Origin: Serinibacter arcticus
GTDB lineage: Bacteria; Actinomycetota; Actinomycetes; Actinomycetales; Beutenbergiaceae
Assembly (NCBI RefSeq): GCF_004786095.1
Contig: NZ_RHPJ01000003.1
Location: forward strand, 434,001-498,000
DNA: 64,000 nucleotides
Direction of reading: 5' to 3'
This document shows positions 24,310-33,220 of this stretch, one piece after another. The first letter of the stretch is position 1. Each line of letters starts with the position of its first letter. The notes below the pieces were generated by a model. That model did no database searches. It had not been told where the DNA came from and worked only from the letters and a program-made list of their open reading frames with translations. The position numbers were made by a program, and so were the translations under genes.

Positions 24310-25356
24310 CTACGGCGCGACCGCCGTGCTCTCGCGCACCGACAGCGTCGGAGGCAGCGCCGGCACCGACTCCACGGCGTCGTCGCCACCCACGAGCTCC
24401 ATCAGCGTGCGGGCCGCCAGCTCGCCGAGCGCGTAGGTGTCGCGCGTGAGGGCCGTGATCGAGGGCCGCACGAGCCGCATCGCGACCGAGTCGTCGAAGC
24501 TCGCGATCGACACGTCCCCCGGAACAGCCACTCCCTCCTCCTGCAGCACGCGCAGTCCGGCGAGGGCCATCACGTCGTTGTCGTAGACGATCGCCGTCGG
24601 CCGCTCCGCCCGGGCCAGCAGCTCGCGCGTCGCCGCCGCGGACTGCTCGGCGGAGTAGTCGGTCTCGGCCGAGACGGGGGAGGGCGCGTCGTAGCGCTGC
24701 GCGCAGTCGCGCAGGGCGCGCCGTCGCAGCTCGGTGTGCTCGAAGTCGAGCGGACCCATGACGTGCGCGACGCACCGGTGCCCGAGCGCGAACATCTCGG
24801 CGAAGAGCCGGGTGGCGACGGCGTGGTCGTCGATCCAGACGCTCGGCACGCCGGGTTGCCGGCTCGGGTGGCTGCCGATCTGGACCGCCGGCAGCCCGAG
24901 CTCCTCCACGAGGGCGACGCGCTCGTCGTCGCGACGAGGATCGACCAGGATGACGCCGTCGACCCGGTGCGTGGACTGCCAGACGCGGTAGGCGTCGAGC
25001 TCCTCGGCGAGCGAGGGGACCACGAGGGTCTGCAGACCGGTGTGCGTGGCCGACAGGCCCGCCTGGATGCCGGCCATCAGCTCAGGGAAGAAGGCCTCCG
25101 TCCCCAGCGTGCGGGCCGGACGGTTCAGCACGAGTCCGATGACGTCGACGCGCGAGCCGCCCAGCGCGAGCGCCGCGGAGTTGGGCCGGTAGTGCAGCTC
25201 GGCGGCGACGGCGAGCACCCGTTCGCGCAGCTCCGCACTCACCCCCGGGCGGTCGTTGAGCGCGAACGAGACGGCGGCCTTCGACACGCCGAGACGCTGC
25301 GCGATGTCGCTGAGGGTGGCGCGCCGTCGGGGGCCCGACGCCGTGGGGATCGTCAT
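24310..25356 (-). CDS. LacI-family repressor of the N-glycan locus
   Basis: A 348-residue LacI/GalR regulator: helix-turn-helix and hinge ATLSDIAQRLGVSKAAVSFALNDRPGVS (about 13-40), then a sugar-binding domain with DVIGLVLNRPARTLG, VDGVILVDPR, WIDDHAVATRLFAEMF and the dimer/closing region SIASFDDSVAMRLVRPSITALTRD. ATG at 25356 is chosen just before the HTH. It is divergent from the sugar ABC operon, with two operator-like palindromes between them; the same palindrome precedes the Endo H and GH92 genes. The inducer is probably a mannose-containing oligosaccharide (inference). Confidence 0.93.
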   Translation of the reverse strand: MTIPTASGPRRRATLSDIAQRLGVSKAAVSFALNDRPGVSAELRERVLAVAAELHYRPNSAALALGGSRVDVIGLVLNRPARTLGTEAFFPELMAGIQAGLSATHTGLQTLVVPSLAEELDAYRVWQSTHRVDGVILVDPRRDDERVALVEELGLPAVQIGSHPSRQPGVPSVWIDDHAVATRLFAEMFALGHRCVAHVMGPLDFEHTELRRRALRDCAQRYDAPSPVSAETDYSAEQSAAATRELLARAERPTAIVYDNDVMALAGLRVLQEEGVAVPGDVSIASFDDSVAMRLVRPSITALTRDTYALGELAARTLMELVGGDDAVESVPALPPTLSVRESTAVAP

Positions 25357-25376
25357 CTGATCCAGACCTCCGTTGC

Positions 25377-25392
25377 ACTGAACCGGTTTATC
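25377..25392. promoter_or_regulatory. LacI-type operator near the lacI gene
   Basis: ACTGAACCGGTTTATC, centred on CCGG, lies 21 bp upstream of the LacI start codon and fits autoregulation. Confidence 0.7.
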
Positions 25393-25401
25393 CGAGCCTT
25401 G

Positions 25402-25417
25402 ACTTACCCGGTTTAGT
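25402..25417. promoter_or_regulatory. LacI-type operator at the ABC operon promoter
   Basis: ACTTACCCGGTTTAGT overlaps TTGACT (25399-25404), the same layout as at 5065 and 6174. It lies about 105 bp upstream of the binding-protein start. Confidence 0.75.
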
Positions 25418-25522
25418 TTATGAGAGTACACGTCAACGCCCGGTAGTCACCTGGTTCATCACGGCGCGCTTCCTCCTCGGATCGCCGCCGATCTGGTTCT
25501 CCAACGAAGGAGCTTCACCATC

Positions 25523-26794
25523 ATGAGGATCACGCGTACCACCCTCGTCACCGGCGTCGGCGCCGTCGTCGCCACCGCCCTCCTCGCCGGCTGCGGCGGG
25601 GAATCGTCCGGCGGTTCGGACGCCGACGGCGAGATCACCGGCTCGATCCGGTTCCAGACCTGGTCGCTCACACCGACGTACACCGAGTACCTCAACGGAG
25701 TCATCGCCGACTTCGAGGAGGCCAACCCCGGCACGTCGGTCGAGCTCCTCGACCAGCCCGGTGACGGCTACTCCGACAAGGTGCTCTCGCAGGCCTCCAC
25801 CAACACCCTGCCCGACGTGCTGAACCTGCCGCCCGACTTCGCGCTCCCGCTCGCGCAGCAGGACTTCCTCTACGACGTCAGCCAGGCCACCGACCTGCCG
25901 GCCACCTACGTCGAGGGTTCGGTCGAGGCGTTCCGGTTCGCCGGCGTCGAGGGCGTCTACGGCTACCCCTGGTACCTCGGCACCGACGTCAACTACTGGA
26001 ACTCCCAGCAGCTCGACGCGTGCGGCCTGGACTCCTCGGCCCCGCCCGCCACCACGGACGAGCTCTTCGAGCAGGCCGCCACGATGGCCCAGGCCTGCCC
26101 GGAGAACTACCTCATCAGCCGCGTGCCCGGCCTGGGCGACTTCACGCTCGAGGGCATCGACATCCTCAACGAGGACGGCACCGAGTTCATCTTCAACACC
26201 CCCGAGGCCGCCGCGATCATCGACCGGTACGCGGAGGCGTACGCGAACGGCGAGATGCCGCCCACCGTCCTGAACTCGGACTACCTCGGCAACAGCCAGC
26301 TCTTCACCGAGGGCAAGGTCGCCTGGACCACCGGCGGCGCGACGGCGATCGACTCGTTCGAGGAGAACAACCCGAGCCTCAAGGACAACGTCGCCATCAG
26401 CCCCGCGCTGAACATCTCGCCGCTGTACGTGCAGGGCGTCAGCGTCGCGGCCGACAGCCAGAACCTGGCCACCGCGCTCGCGTTCGCCGAGTTCGTCACG
26501 AACACGGAGAACCAGAACGAGTTCGCGCACATCGCCAACGTCTTCCCCTCCACGCAGGGGTCCGACGGCGACACCTACTTCACCGAGGACGACGGCACCC
26601 CGTCCGCCCAGGCCCGCGTCACCGGCTTCGAGTCGCTCCAGACCGCCGAGGTCCTCACGCCGTACTCCGTCAACGGCGCCATGAACGACTACCTCGGCCA
26701 GCAGATCGCGCTCGCGATCCGCGGCGACATCAGCGGTCAGGAGGCCCTCGACACCTCCGTCGAGAAGCTGAACGACCTGCTGGCCCGTCAGTGA
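25523..26794 (+). CDS. ABC transporter sugar-binding lipoprotein
   Basis: A 423-residue family 1 extracellular solute-binding protein. Residues 1-24 are a lipoprotein signal ending LLAGC, followed by a GGESSGGSD linker. The domain shows ITGSIRFQTWSLTPTYTEYLNGVIADFEEANPG at the start, LPDVLNLPPDF, GVYGYPWYLGTDVNYWN and EGKVAWTTGGATAIDSF. It should deliver oligosaccharides to the two permeases downstream. In this context the ligand is probably high-mannose N-glycan released by Endo H. ATG follows AAGGAG. Confidence 0.93.
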   Translation: MRITRTTLVTGVGAVVATALLAGCGGESSGGSDADGEITGSIRFQTWSLTPTYTEYLNGVIADFEEANPGTSVELLDQPGDGYSDKVLSQASTNTLPDVLNLPPDFALPLAQQDFLYDVSQATDLPATYVEGSVEAFRFAGVEGVYGYPWYLGTDVNYWNSQQLDACGLDSSAPPATTDELFEQAATMAQACPENYLISRVPGLGDFTLEGIDILNEDGTEFIFNTPEAAAIIDRYAEAYANGEMPPTVLNSDYLGNSQLFTEGKVAWTTGGATAIDSFEENNPSLKDNVAISPALNISPLYVQGVSVAADSQNLATALAFAEFVTNTENQNEFAHIANVFPSTQGSDGDTYFTEDDGTPSAQARVTGFESLQTAEVLTPYSVNGAMNDYLGQQIALAIRGDISGQEALDTSVEKLNDLLARQ

Positions 26795-26804
26795 GGAGCT
26801 CACG

Positions 26805-27758
26805 ATGACCGCCACCGACATCTCCGCACCCGCCGCGGGAGGGCAGCCCACGCGCCGCCCGCGGCGGGGCGGCGGCCCCGCCCGCACCACGAACCGGATC
26901 ACACCCTGGCTGTTCCTCGCCCCGGCGCTGGCGTGGCTCCTGGTGTTCTCGATCTGGCCGTCGCTCAACACGATCCGGATGGCGTTCACCAACGCCAAGC
27001 CGCTCGGGGGCAACGAGCGCTACGTCGGCCTGGAGAACTTCGCGCTGATCCTGCGCGACGACCAGGTCGTGAACGCGCTGCTCAACAGCGTCGTGTTCAT
27101 GCTGATCTGCCTGCCGCTCCTGACGATCCTGCCGCTGCTGATCGCGCTGCTGGTGGAGAAGAAGCTGCCGGGCATCACGTTCTTCCGCACGGCGTTCTAC
27201 ACGCCGGTCATCGCGTCGGCCGTCGTCGTCGCGCTGATCTGGACCTTCATGCTCGACGACCGCGGCCTCGTCAACGGGCTCGCGCAGCAGCTGTCGTTCA
27301 TCTCCGAGCCCCTGCCGTTCCTCACGGAGCGCTGGCTCATCGTGATCAGCGCGGTCAGCCTCACGGTCTGGAAGGGCCTGGGCTACTACATGATCATCTA
27401 CCTGGCCGCCCTCGGGAACGTGGGCAAGGAGCTGCACGAGGCCGCCGCGATGGACGGCGCGGGTGCGGTTCGCCGGTTCACCGCGGTCACGCTGCCCGGC
27501 GTCCGCGGGGCGATGCTGCTCATCGCCGTCCTCGTCTGCGTCGCCGCGCTGCGCGTGTTCACCGAGGTGTTCATCATGACCGGCGGCACGGGTGGCGCCG
27601 GGGGAGAGGCGCTGACGATGGTCATGCTCATCCAGCAGTACTCGCGCGGGTTCTCCGGCGACCTGGGCTACGCCAGCGCCCTGAGCATCCTGATGTTCGC
27701 CATCACGGTCGTCCCGCTGCTGCTGCTCGGCAAGATCAACTCCAGGAGCAACGCATGA
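26805..27758 (+). CDS. Sugar ABC transporter permease 1 (MalF type)
   Basis: A 317-residue inner-membrane permease with six main membrane segments (first ITPWLFLAPALAWLLVFSIWPSL) and the EAA loop ELHEAAAMDGAGAVRRFTAVTLPGVRGAM that contacts the ATPase. It starts 10 bp after the binding-protein stop and overlaps the second permease by 4 bp (ATGA). No ATPase gene is in the operon; actinobacterial family 1 sugar importers generally share one MsiK-like ATPase encoded elsewhere. Confidence 0.93.
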   Translation: MTATDISAPAAGGQPTRRPRRGGGPARTTNRITPWLFLAPALAWLLVFSIWPSLNTIRMAFTNAKPLGGNERYVGLENFALILRDDQVVNALLNSVVFMLICLPLLTILPLLIALLVEKKLPGITFFRTAFYTPVIASAVVVALIWTFMLDDRGLVNGLAQQLSFISEPLPFLTERWLIVISAVSLTVWKGLGYYMIIYLAALGNVGKELHEAAAMDGAGAVRRFTAVTLPGVRGAMLLIAVLVCVAALRVFTEVFIMTGGTGGAGGEALTMVMLIQQYSRGFSGDLGYASALSILMFAITVVPLLLLGKINSRSNA

Positions 27759-28675
27759 GCGCCGTCACCGACCAGCGCGGAGCCGTGCCCGTCGCGGCCT
27801 CGGCGGCCGCTCCGCCACCGCCGCGACGCCGTCGCGCACGCGGCTTCGGCTCGATGAGCCTGGGCGAGAAGATCGGGCGCTACGCGCTGCTCGTGTTCGT
27901 CCTGCTCATCTGCGTGGGCCCGTTCCTGTGGCAGCTGTCGACGTCCCTGAAGAGTCGCAGCGAGGACATCTACACGCGGATCCCGCAGCTGTGGCCCAGC
28001 GAGCCGACGATCAGCAACTACACGCGCGTCATGGAGGCCATCCCGGTCTGGTCCTTCATCGGGAACTCGCTCTTCGTGGCCGTGCTGGCCGTGGCGGGCA
28101 ACGTCATCTTCTCCACGCTCGCCGGCTTTGCCCTCGCGCGGCTGCGGTTCCGCGGTGCCAAGGTCGCCCTTGGACTGTTCCTCGCCACGCTGATCCTCCC
28201 GGGCGAGGCGACGATCATCGCCAACTTCGTGACGATCCGGACGTTCGGGCTGGCGGACTCGCTGCTCGGCGTCGCGCTGCCCGGCATGATCGCGGCGCTG
28301 AACGTGCTCCTCATGTACAACGCGTTCCGGCAGCTCCCGGCGGAGGTCGACGAGGCCGCCGTCATCGACGGCGCGACCGCCTTCCAGCGGTTCTGGAGCA
28401 TCGCGATGCCGTCGGTGCGCGGCACCGTCGCGGTCATCGCGATCTTCAGCTTCATCGGCGCGTGGGACGACTTCCTGTGGCCGCTCATCGTGCTGACGAG
28501 CCCGGACAACTTCACCCTCACCATCGGGCTCCAGTACCTCTCCGGCACCTTCTCCAACGACCAGCGGATGATCGCCGCCGGATCGATGATCGCCTTCGTG
28601 CCGATCGCGATCGTCTTCGCCGTGCTGCAGCGCCACTTCTTCAAGGGCGTCGAGGAAGGCGGGGTCAAGGGATGA
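27755..28675 (+). CDS. Sugar ABC transporter permease 2 (MalG type)
   Basis: A 306-residue permease with a Pro/Arg-rich cytoplasmic start, first membrane segment YALLVFVLLICVGPFLWQL, and an EAA loop ELPAEVDEAAVIDGATAFQRFWSIAMP-type sequence before the last segments. The start ATGA overlaps the previous stop and its own stop overlaps the GH5 start in the same way, so binding protein, permeases and GH5 form one operon. Confidence 0.93.
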   Translation: MSAVTDQRGAVPVAASAAAPPPPRRRRARGFGSMSLGEKIGRYALLVFVLLICVGPFLWQLSTSLKSRSEDIYTRIPQLWPSEPTISNYTRVMEAIPVWSFIGNSLFVAVLAVAGNVIFSTLAGFALARLRFRGAKVALGLFLATLILPGEATIIANFVTIRTFGLADSLLGVALPGMIAALNVLLMYNAFRQLPAEVDEAAVIDGATAFQRFWSIAMPSVRGTVAVIAIFSFIGAWDDFLWPLIVLTSPDNFTLTIGLQYLSGTFSNDQRMIAAGSMIAFVPIAIVFAVLQRHFFKGVEEGGVKG

Positions 28676-29946
28676 GGTTCGGCGTCAACTACACCCCGCG
28701 CGTCGGCTGGTTCCACTCGTGGCTCGACCTCGACCTGGACGCGGTCCGGGAGGACTTCGAGCAGATCGCCGCGCTCGATCTCGACCACGTGCGGATCTTC
28801 CCGCTGTGGGACCTGATCCAGCCGAACCGCGGGCTGATCCGGCCCGCGGGGCTGGCGGCGGTGGGCGACGTCGTCGACGCCGCGGCCGAGTTCGGGCTCG
28901 ACGTGAACGTCGACGCGCTGCAGGGCCACCTGTCGAGCTTCGACTTCCTGCCCGCCTGGCTGACCACGTGGCACGAGCGCAACATGTTCACCGACCCCGA
29001 CGCCGTCGCGGGCCAGGAGGCCTACGTGCGGGCGCTCGGGGCCGAGCTGGCGGGCCGGTCCAACGTGCTGGGTCTCACGCTCGGCAACGAGGTCAACCAG
29101 TTCGCGGCGCGGCCGCACCCGCACCCGCACCCGATCGACGCCGATCAGGCGGAGGCCTGGCTCGTGCGCCTGCTCGACGCCGCGCGCCGCGACGCCCCCG
29201 GCATCGTCACGCACGCGGCCTACGACGCCACCTGGTACGACGAGCGCCAGCCGTTCCTTCCGCGGCACGCCGCCGAGCTCGGCGACGAGACGGTCGTGCA
29301 CTCGTGGGTCTTCAACGGTGCGGCGCAGCTGCACGGCGGCCTCGGCGCCGGTTCGGCGCGGCACGCGGAGTACCTCGTGCAGCTCGCCGCCGCCTGGCAC
29401 ACCGATGCCGAGCGACCCGTGTGGCTGCAGGAGGTCGGGGTGCCCGTGACGGTCGTCGACCGGGCCGATGCGGTGACGTTCCTCGAGCACACGGTGCGGA
29501 ACGCCTCGGCGGTGCCCGTGCTCTCGGGCATCACCTGGTGGTGCTCGCACGACGTCGCGCGCAGCATGCTCGACTTCCCGCCCGTGGAGTACGACCTCGG
29601 GCTCATCGACGAGCACGGTCGGGTCAAGCCGACCGGCCGCGCGTTCGCGGCCCTGGCGCGCGAGCTGCGCGACGCGCCCGCGCCAGCGCCGGCGACCTCC
29701 GCCGTCGTGCTCGAGGACGACGGCGCCCACCGCGCCTCGTGCGCGCCCGGCGGCGGATTCTTCGAGGCCTGGGTGCGCGCCGCCGAGCGGGACGGGCGCG
29801 GCCCGCAGGTCGTGCTGCGCTCCCGCGCCAAGGACACCGCGCAGCTGGCCCGGCGCGGGATCACCCACCTCGAGACCGCGGGCGACGGCGCCGGCACGGG
29901 CGTGCCGGTGCTGTCCGGAGGGGCGGCAGCGACCATGCTGCCGTGA
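28672..29946 (+). CDS. GH5-family glycosidase, probable beta-mannosidase
   Basis: A 424-residue clan GH-A (beta/alpha)8 enzyme without signal peptide, hence cytoplasmic. The acid/base Glu is in LGNEVNQ (about residue 140) and the nucleophile in VWLQEVGVP (about 254), followed by GITWWCSHD. It resembles the GH5_18 group, whose Bifidobacterium members cleave Man-beta-1,4-GlcNAc, the core left after alpha-mannosidase trimming. Its coupling to an oligosaccharide importer and the flanking GH38 gene fits that step. Assignment to the exact subfamily is inference; beta-glucosidase or mannanase activity cannot be excluded. Confidence 0.8.
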   Translation: MRFGVNYTPRVGWFHSWLDLDLDAVREDFEQIAALDLDHVRIFPLWDLIQPNRGLIRPAGLAAVGDVVDAAAEFGLDVNVDALQGHLSSFDFLPAWLTTWHERNMFTDPDAVAGQEAYVRALGAELAGRSNVLGLTLGNEVNQFAARPHPHPHPIDADQAEAWLVRLLDAARRDAPGIVTHAAYDATWYDERQPFLPRHAAELGDETVVHSWVFNGAAQLHGGLGAGSARHAEYLVQLAAAWHTDAERPVWLQEVGVPVTVVDRADAVTFLEHTVRNASAVPVLSGITWWCSHDVARSMLDFPPVEYDLGLIDEHGRVKPTGRAFAALARELRDAPAPAPATSAVVLEDDGAHRASCAPGGGFFEAWVRAAERDGRGPQVVLRSRAKDTAQLARRGITHLETAGDGAGTGVPVLSGGAAATMLP

Positions 29947-30049
29947 GCGGGCGGGCGCCCCGCCGACGCGCGGCGCCCGCCGGACCTCCCTCGCCGGAAC
30001 CACCATCCCGAGACCGACCCTCCTTCGACCGGACGGAGCACGCAGACCC

Positions 30050-33000
30050 ATGCACGACGACATCCCCCTCACCACCGGACGCGCCACCCGAGTGCTCGGT
30101 GAGCGCATCCGCCCCGCGATCCACTCCTCGCGCACCCCCGTCGAGATCACGTGGCACGAGCTGCCGGGCGAGCCGATCGCCCCGGCCGACGGCCGTGCGC
30201 TCGACTACACGCCCTTCGAGGTCGGCTCGGCCTGGGGTCGCGCCTGGGGCACGACGTGGTTCCGCCTCGCCGGCGACGTCCCCGCGGACTTCGCCGGCCG
30301 CCGCGTCGAGCTGCTGGTCGACCTCGGGTTCGACATCAACATGCCGGGCTTCCAGTGCGAGGGTCTGGTCTACACGGCCGACGGCGAGCCGGTGAAGTCG
30401 CTCAACCCGCGCAACCAGTGGGTCACGGTCGCCGAGGAGGCGACGGGCGGGGAGAAGGTCAACCTCTTCCTGGAGGCGGCCTCGAACCCGGTCCTGCTCG
30501 ACTACCACCCGTTCCTGCCGACGCAGGAGGGCGACATCACGACGTCGTCGCCGCGGCACCTGTACACGTTCCGGCACGCGGACCTCGCGGTCTTCGAGGC
30601 CGAGGTGCACGAGCTCTCGCTCGACGTCGAGGTGCTGCTCGAGCTCCAGGCCGAGCTGCCCGAGAGCTCGCCGCGCCGGATGAAGATCCTCCAGGCGCTC
30701 GACGACGCGCTCGACGTGCTCGACCTGCAGCGGATCCCGCAGACGGCCGCCGACGCGCGCGCCGCCCTCGCCCCCGCGCTCGCGCAGCCCGCCGAGGCCA
30801 GCGCACACGTGGTCTCCGCCGTCGGCCACGCCCACATCGACTCCGCCTGGCTGTGGCCCGTGCGCGAGACGATCCGCAAGGTCGCGCGGACGTCCTCGAC
30901 GATGACCGAGCTCATCGGGCAGACCGACGACTTCCTCTACGGCATGTCCAGCGCGCAGCAGTACGCCTGGATCAAGGAGCACCGCCCCGAGGTCTACGCC
31001 AAGGTGAAGGCGGCCGTCGCGGACGGCCGGTTCCTCCCGCTGGGCGGCATGTGGGTCGAGTCCGACACCGTGATGCCGACCGGTGAGTCCCTGGTGCGCC
31101 AGTTCCTCTACGGCCAGCAGTTCTTCGAGCAGGAGTTCGGTCAGCGGCCGGCCGGCGTCTGGCTGCCCGACTCCTTCGGATACTCCCCGGCGCTCCCGCA
31201 GCTCATGCGCCGCGCCGGCTTCGAGTGGTTCTTCACGCAGAAGATCTCCTGGAACCAGGTCAACAAGTTCCCGCACCACACGTTCGCGTGGGAGGGCATC
31301 GACGGGTCGCGGATGTTCACGCACTTCCCCTCGATGGACACCTACAACTCCCAGCTCTCGGGCATGGAGGTTGCCAAGGCCTCGCGCCAGTTCCGCGAGT
31401 CGCGCGTCGCCTCCGGCTCGATCGCGCCCGTGGGGTGGGGCGACGGCGGTGGCGGCACCACGCGCGAGATGACCGGCAAGGCCGAGCGCCTGGCCGATCT
31501 CGAGGGCAGCGCGAAGGTCCGCTGGGAGCACCCGAACGCGTTCTTCGAGCGAGCCAAGGAGGAGCTGCCGAAGCCGCCGGTGTGGGTGGGGGAGCTCTAC
31601 CTCGAGCTGCACCGCGCCACGCTCACGAGCCAGCACCAGACCAAGCAGGGCAACCGCCTGACCGAGCACCTGCTGGTGGAGGCCGAGCTCTGGTCGGCGA
31701 CGGCGAGCGTGCGCACCGGCCTGACCTACCCGCACGACGAGCTCGACGCGCTGTGGAAGCAGGTGCTCCTGCTGCAGTTCCACGACATCCTGCCGGGCAC
31801 CTCGATCGCCTGGGTGCACCGCGAGGCCGTCGAGCAGTACGCGCGCATCGCCGCCGAGGCGACGGCGATCATCGAGCGCGCGCAGGAGGCGCTGGCCGGC
31901 GACGGCGCGCAGCGCGTCGTGTTCAACGCCTCGCCCCTGGCGCGCGACGGCGTCGGCGGCCACGCGGCCGACGTCGCGCGTCCCGCCCCGGGGGAGGTCT
32001 CGCTGACCGAGTCGGACGGCGGCGTCGTGCTCGCCAACGACCTGGTCCGGGTGACGATCTCGGCCGAGGGGCTCGTCACCTCCGCCGTCGACCTGACCAC
32101 GGGGCGGGAGAGCATCGCGGCCGGCGCCGAGGCGAACCTGCTGCAGCTGCACCAGGACTTCCCGAACATGTGGGACGCGTGGGACGTCGACCGGTACTAC
32201 CGCAACCGCGTCGAGGACCTGCGCTCCCTGGAGAGCCTCACGCACGAGGTGGTGGACGGCGTCGCCCACGTCCGCATCGAGCGCGCCTTCTCCGCGTCGC
32301 GCGTGGTGCAGGAGCTCGTCCTGCGACCGGGCTCGCGCACGCTCGAGATCGCGCAGTCGACCGCGTGGCACGAGACCGAGAAGTTCCTCAAGCTCGCGTT
32401 CCCGCTCGCGATCCAGGCCGAGCACACCGCCGCGGAGACCCAGTTCGGGTACAGCAAGCGGGTCACGCACACGAACACGAGCTGGGAGGCGGCGAAGTTC
32501 GAGACCTCGATGCACCGGTTCGTGCACGTGGGGGAGCCAGGGTTCGGCGCGGCGCTCGTGACCGACTCGACCTACGGCTTCGACGTCACGCGCGACGCCG
32601 ATCCCGAGGCTGGGGTGACGACGACGCTGCGGCTCTCGCTGCTGCGCGCCCCGCGGTTCCCCGACCCCGACACCGACCAGGGCGAGCAGACCCACCGGTA
32701 CGGCTTCGTCATCGGCGCCACGACGGCGGACGCCACGCGGGCGGGTCTCGCACTCAACCTGCCGGCTCGCGAGCGGACGGGGTCTCCGGTCGAGGCGCTC
32801 GTCACCGCGAGCGAGGGTGTGGTGGTCTCGGGCGTGAAGCTCGCGGCCGACCGCTCCGGTGACCTCGTGGTGCGCGTGTACGAGCCCGAGGGGCGGCGCG
32901 TGCGCGGCACGGTCCGCATCGCGGCGGGGTCCGCCGGGATCGCGGCCGTCCACGAGGCCTCGCTCATCGAGGACGTGCAGGGCGCCGTCGAGGTCACCGA

Positions 33001-33067
33001 CGGTGCGATCGCGCTGGAGCTGACGCCGTTCGAGGTGCGGACCTACCGGGTCAGCCTGGCGGGCTGA
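30050..33067 (+). CDS. GH38 alpha-mannosidase
   Basis: A 1005-residue GH38 enzyme, full family length. An N-terminal domain is followed by the catalytic domain with zinc ligands in GHAHIDSAWLWP (about 259-267), the nucleophile Asp in VWLPDSFGYSPALPQLMRRAGF (about residue 374) and KISWNQVNKFPHHTF; the middle three-helix and C-terminal beta domains end in EVRTYRVSLAG. There is no signal peptide. It removes terminal alpha-mannose in the cytoplasm and complements GH92. It lies 100 bp after the GH5 gene and is probably in the same transcription unit, which ends in a strong terminator. Confidence 0.93.
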   Translation: MHDDIPLTTGRATRVLGERIRPAIHSSRTPVEITWHELPGEPIAPADGRALDYTPFEVGSAWGRAWGTTWFRLAGDVPADFAGRRVELLVDLGFDINMPGFQCEGLVYTADGEPVKSLNPRNQWVTVAEEATGGEKVNLFLEAASNPVLLDYHPFLPTQEGDITTSSPRHLYTFRHADLAVFEAEVHELSLDVEVLLELQAELPESSPRRMKILQALDDALDVLDLQRIPQTAADARAALAPALAQPAEASAHVVSAVGHAHIDSAWLWPVRETIRKVARTSSTMTELIGQTDDFLYGMSSAQQYAWIKEHRPEVYAKVKAAVADGRFLPLGGMWVESDTVMPTGESLVRQFLYGQQFFEQEFGQRPAGVWLPDSFGYSPALPQLMRRAGFEWFFTQKISWNQVNKFPHHTFAWEGIDGSRMFTHFPSMDTYNSQLSGMEVAKASRQFRESRVASGSIAPVGWGDGGGGTTREMTGKAERLADLEGSAKVRWEHPNAFFERAKEELPKPPVWVGELYLELHRATLTSQHQTKQGNRLTEHLLVEAELWSATASVRTGLTYPHDELDALWKQVLLLQFHDILPGTSIAWVHREAVEQYARIAAEATAIIERAQEALAGDGAQRVVFNASPLARDGVGGHAADVARPAPGEVSLTESDGGVVLANDLVRVTISAEGLVTSAVDLTTGRESIAAGAEANLLQLHQDFPNMWDAWDVDRYYRNRVEDLRSLESLTHEVVDGVAHVRIERAFSASRVVQELVLRPGSRTLEIAQSTAWHETEKFLKLAFPLAIQAEHTAAETQFGYSKRVTHTNTSWEAAKFETSMHRFVHVGEPGFGAALVTDSTYGFDVTRDADPEAGVTTTLRLSLLRAPRFPDPDTDQGEQTHRYGFVIGATTADATRAGLALNLPARERTGSPVEALVTASEGVVVSGVKLAADRSGDLVVRVYEPEGRRVRGTVRIAAGSAGIAAVHEASLIEDVQGAVEVTDGAIALELTPFEVRTYRVSLAG

Positions 33068-33132
33068 CCCGGTCCGACCCCGAGATCGACCTCGTCGACC
33101 TCGTCGACCTCCTAACTCCCCCTGACGACAGC

Positions 33133-33171
33133 GGGGTGGATCGGCGGCGTCGGACGCCGCCGATCCACCCC
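33133..33171 (+). terminator. Strong stem-loop terminator after GH38
   Basis: A perfect stem of 18 bp (GGGGTGGATCGGCGGCGT pairing with its complement) with a 3-nt loop lies 66 bp after the GH38 stop. Upstream, 33088-33111 is a short 9-bp tandem repeat (gacctcgtc). Confidence 0.85.
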
Positions 33172-33199
33172 AGTCCCGTCCGAGCACCCGTCGAGAGTA

Positions 33200-33216
33200 T
33201 TAGTTGTGTAGACTAA
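33200..33216. promoter_or_regulatory. Inverted repeat upstream of the J-domain/kinase operon
   Basis: TTAGTTGTGTAGACTAA has perfect 5-bp arms (TTAGT/ACTAA) separated by 7 bp and ends 4 bp before the ATG at 33221. It is A+T-rich in a very G+C-rich setting, so it stands out as an operator or -10 region. A NrtR-like regulator is encoded 3.5 kb downstream and is a candidate to bind it (inference). Confidence 0.55.
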
Positions 33217-33220
33217 AACC

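Noticed and set aside
29861-33187. 1108-residue minus-strand frame opposite GH38
   Set aside because: Shadow frame of a G+C-rich gene; the plus strand carries all GH38 motifs.
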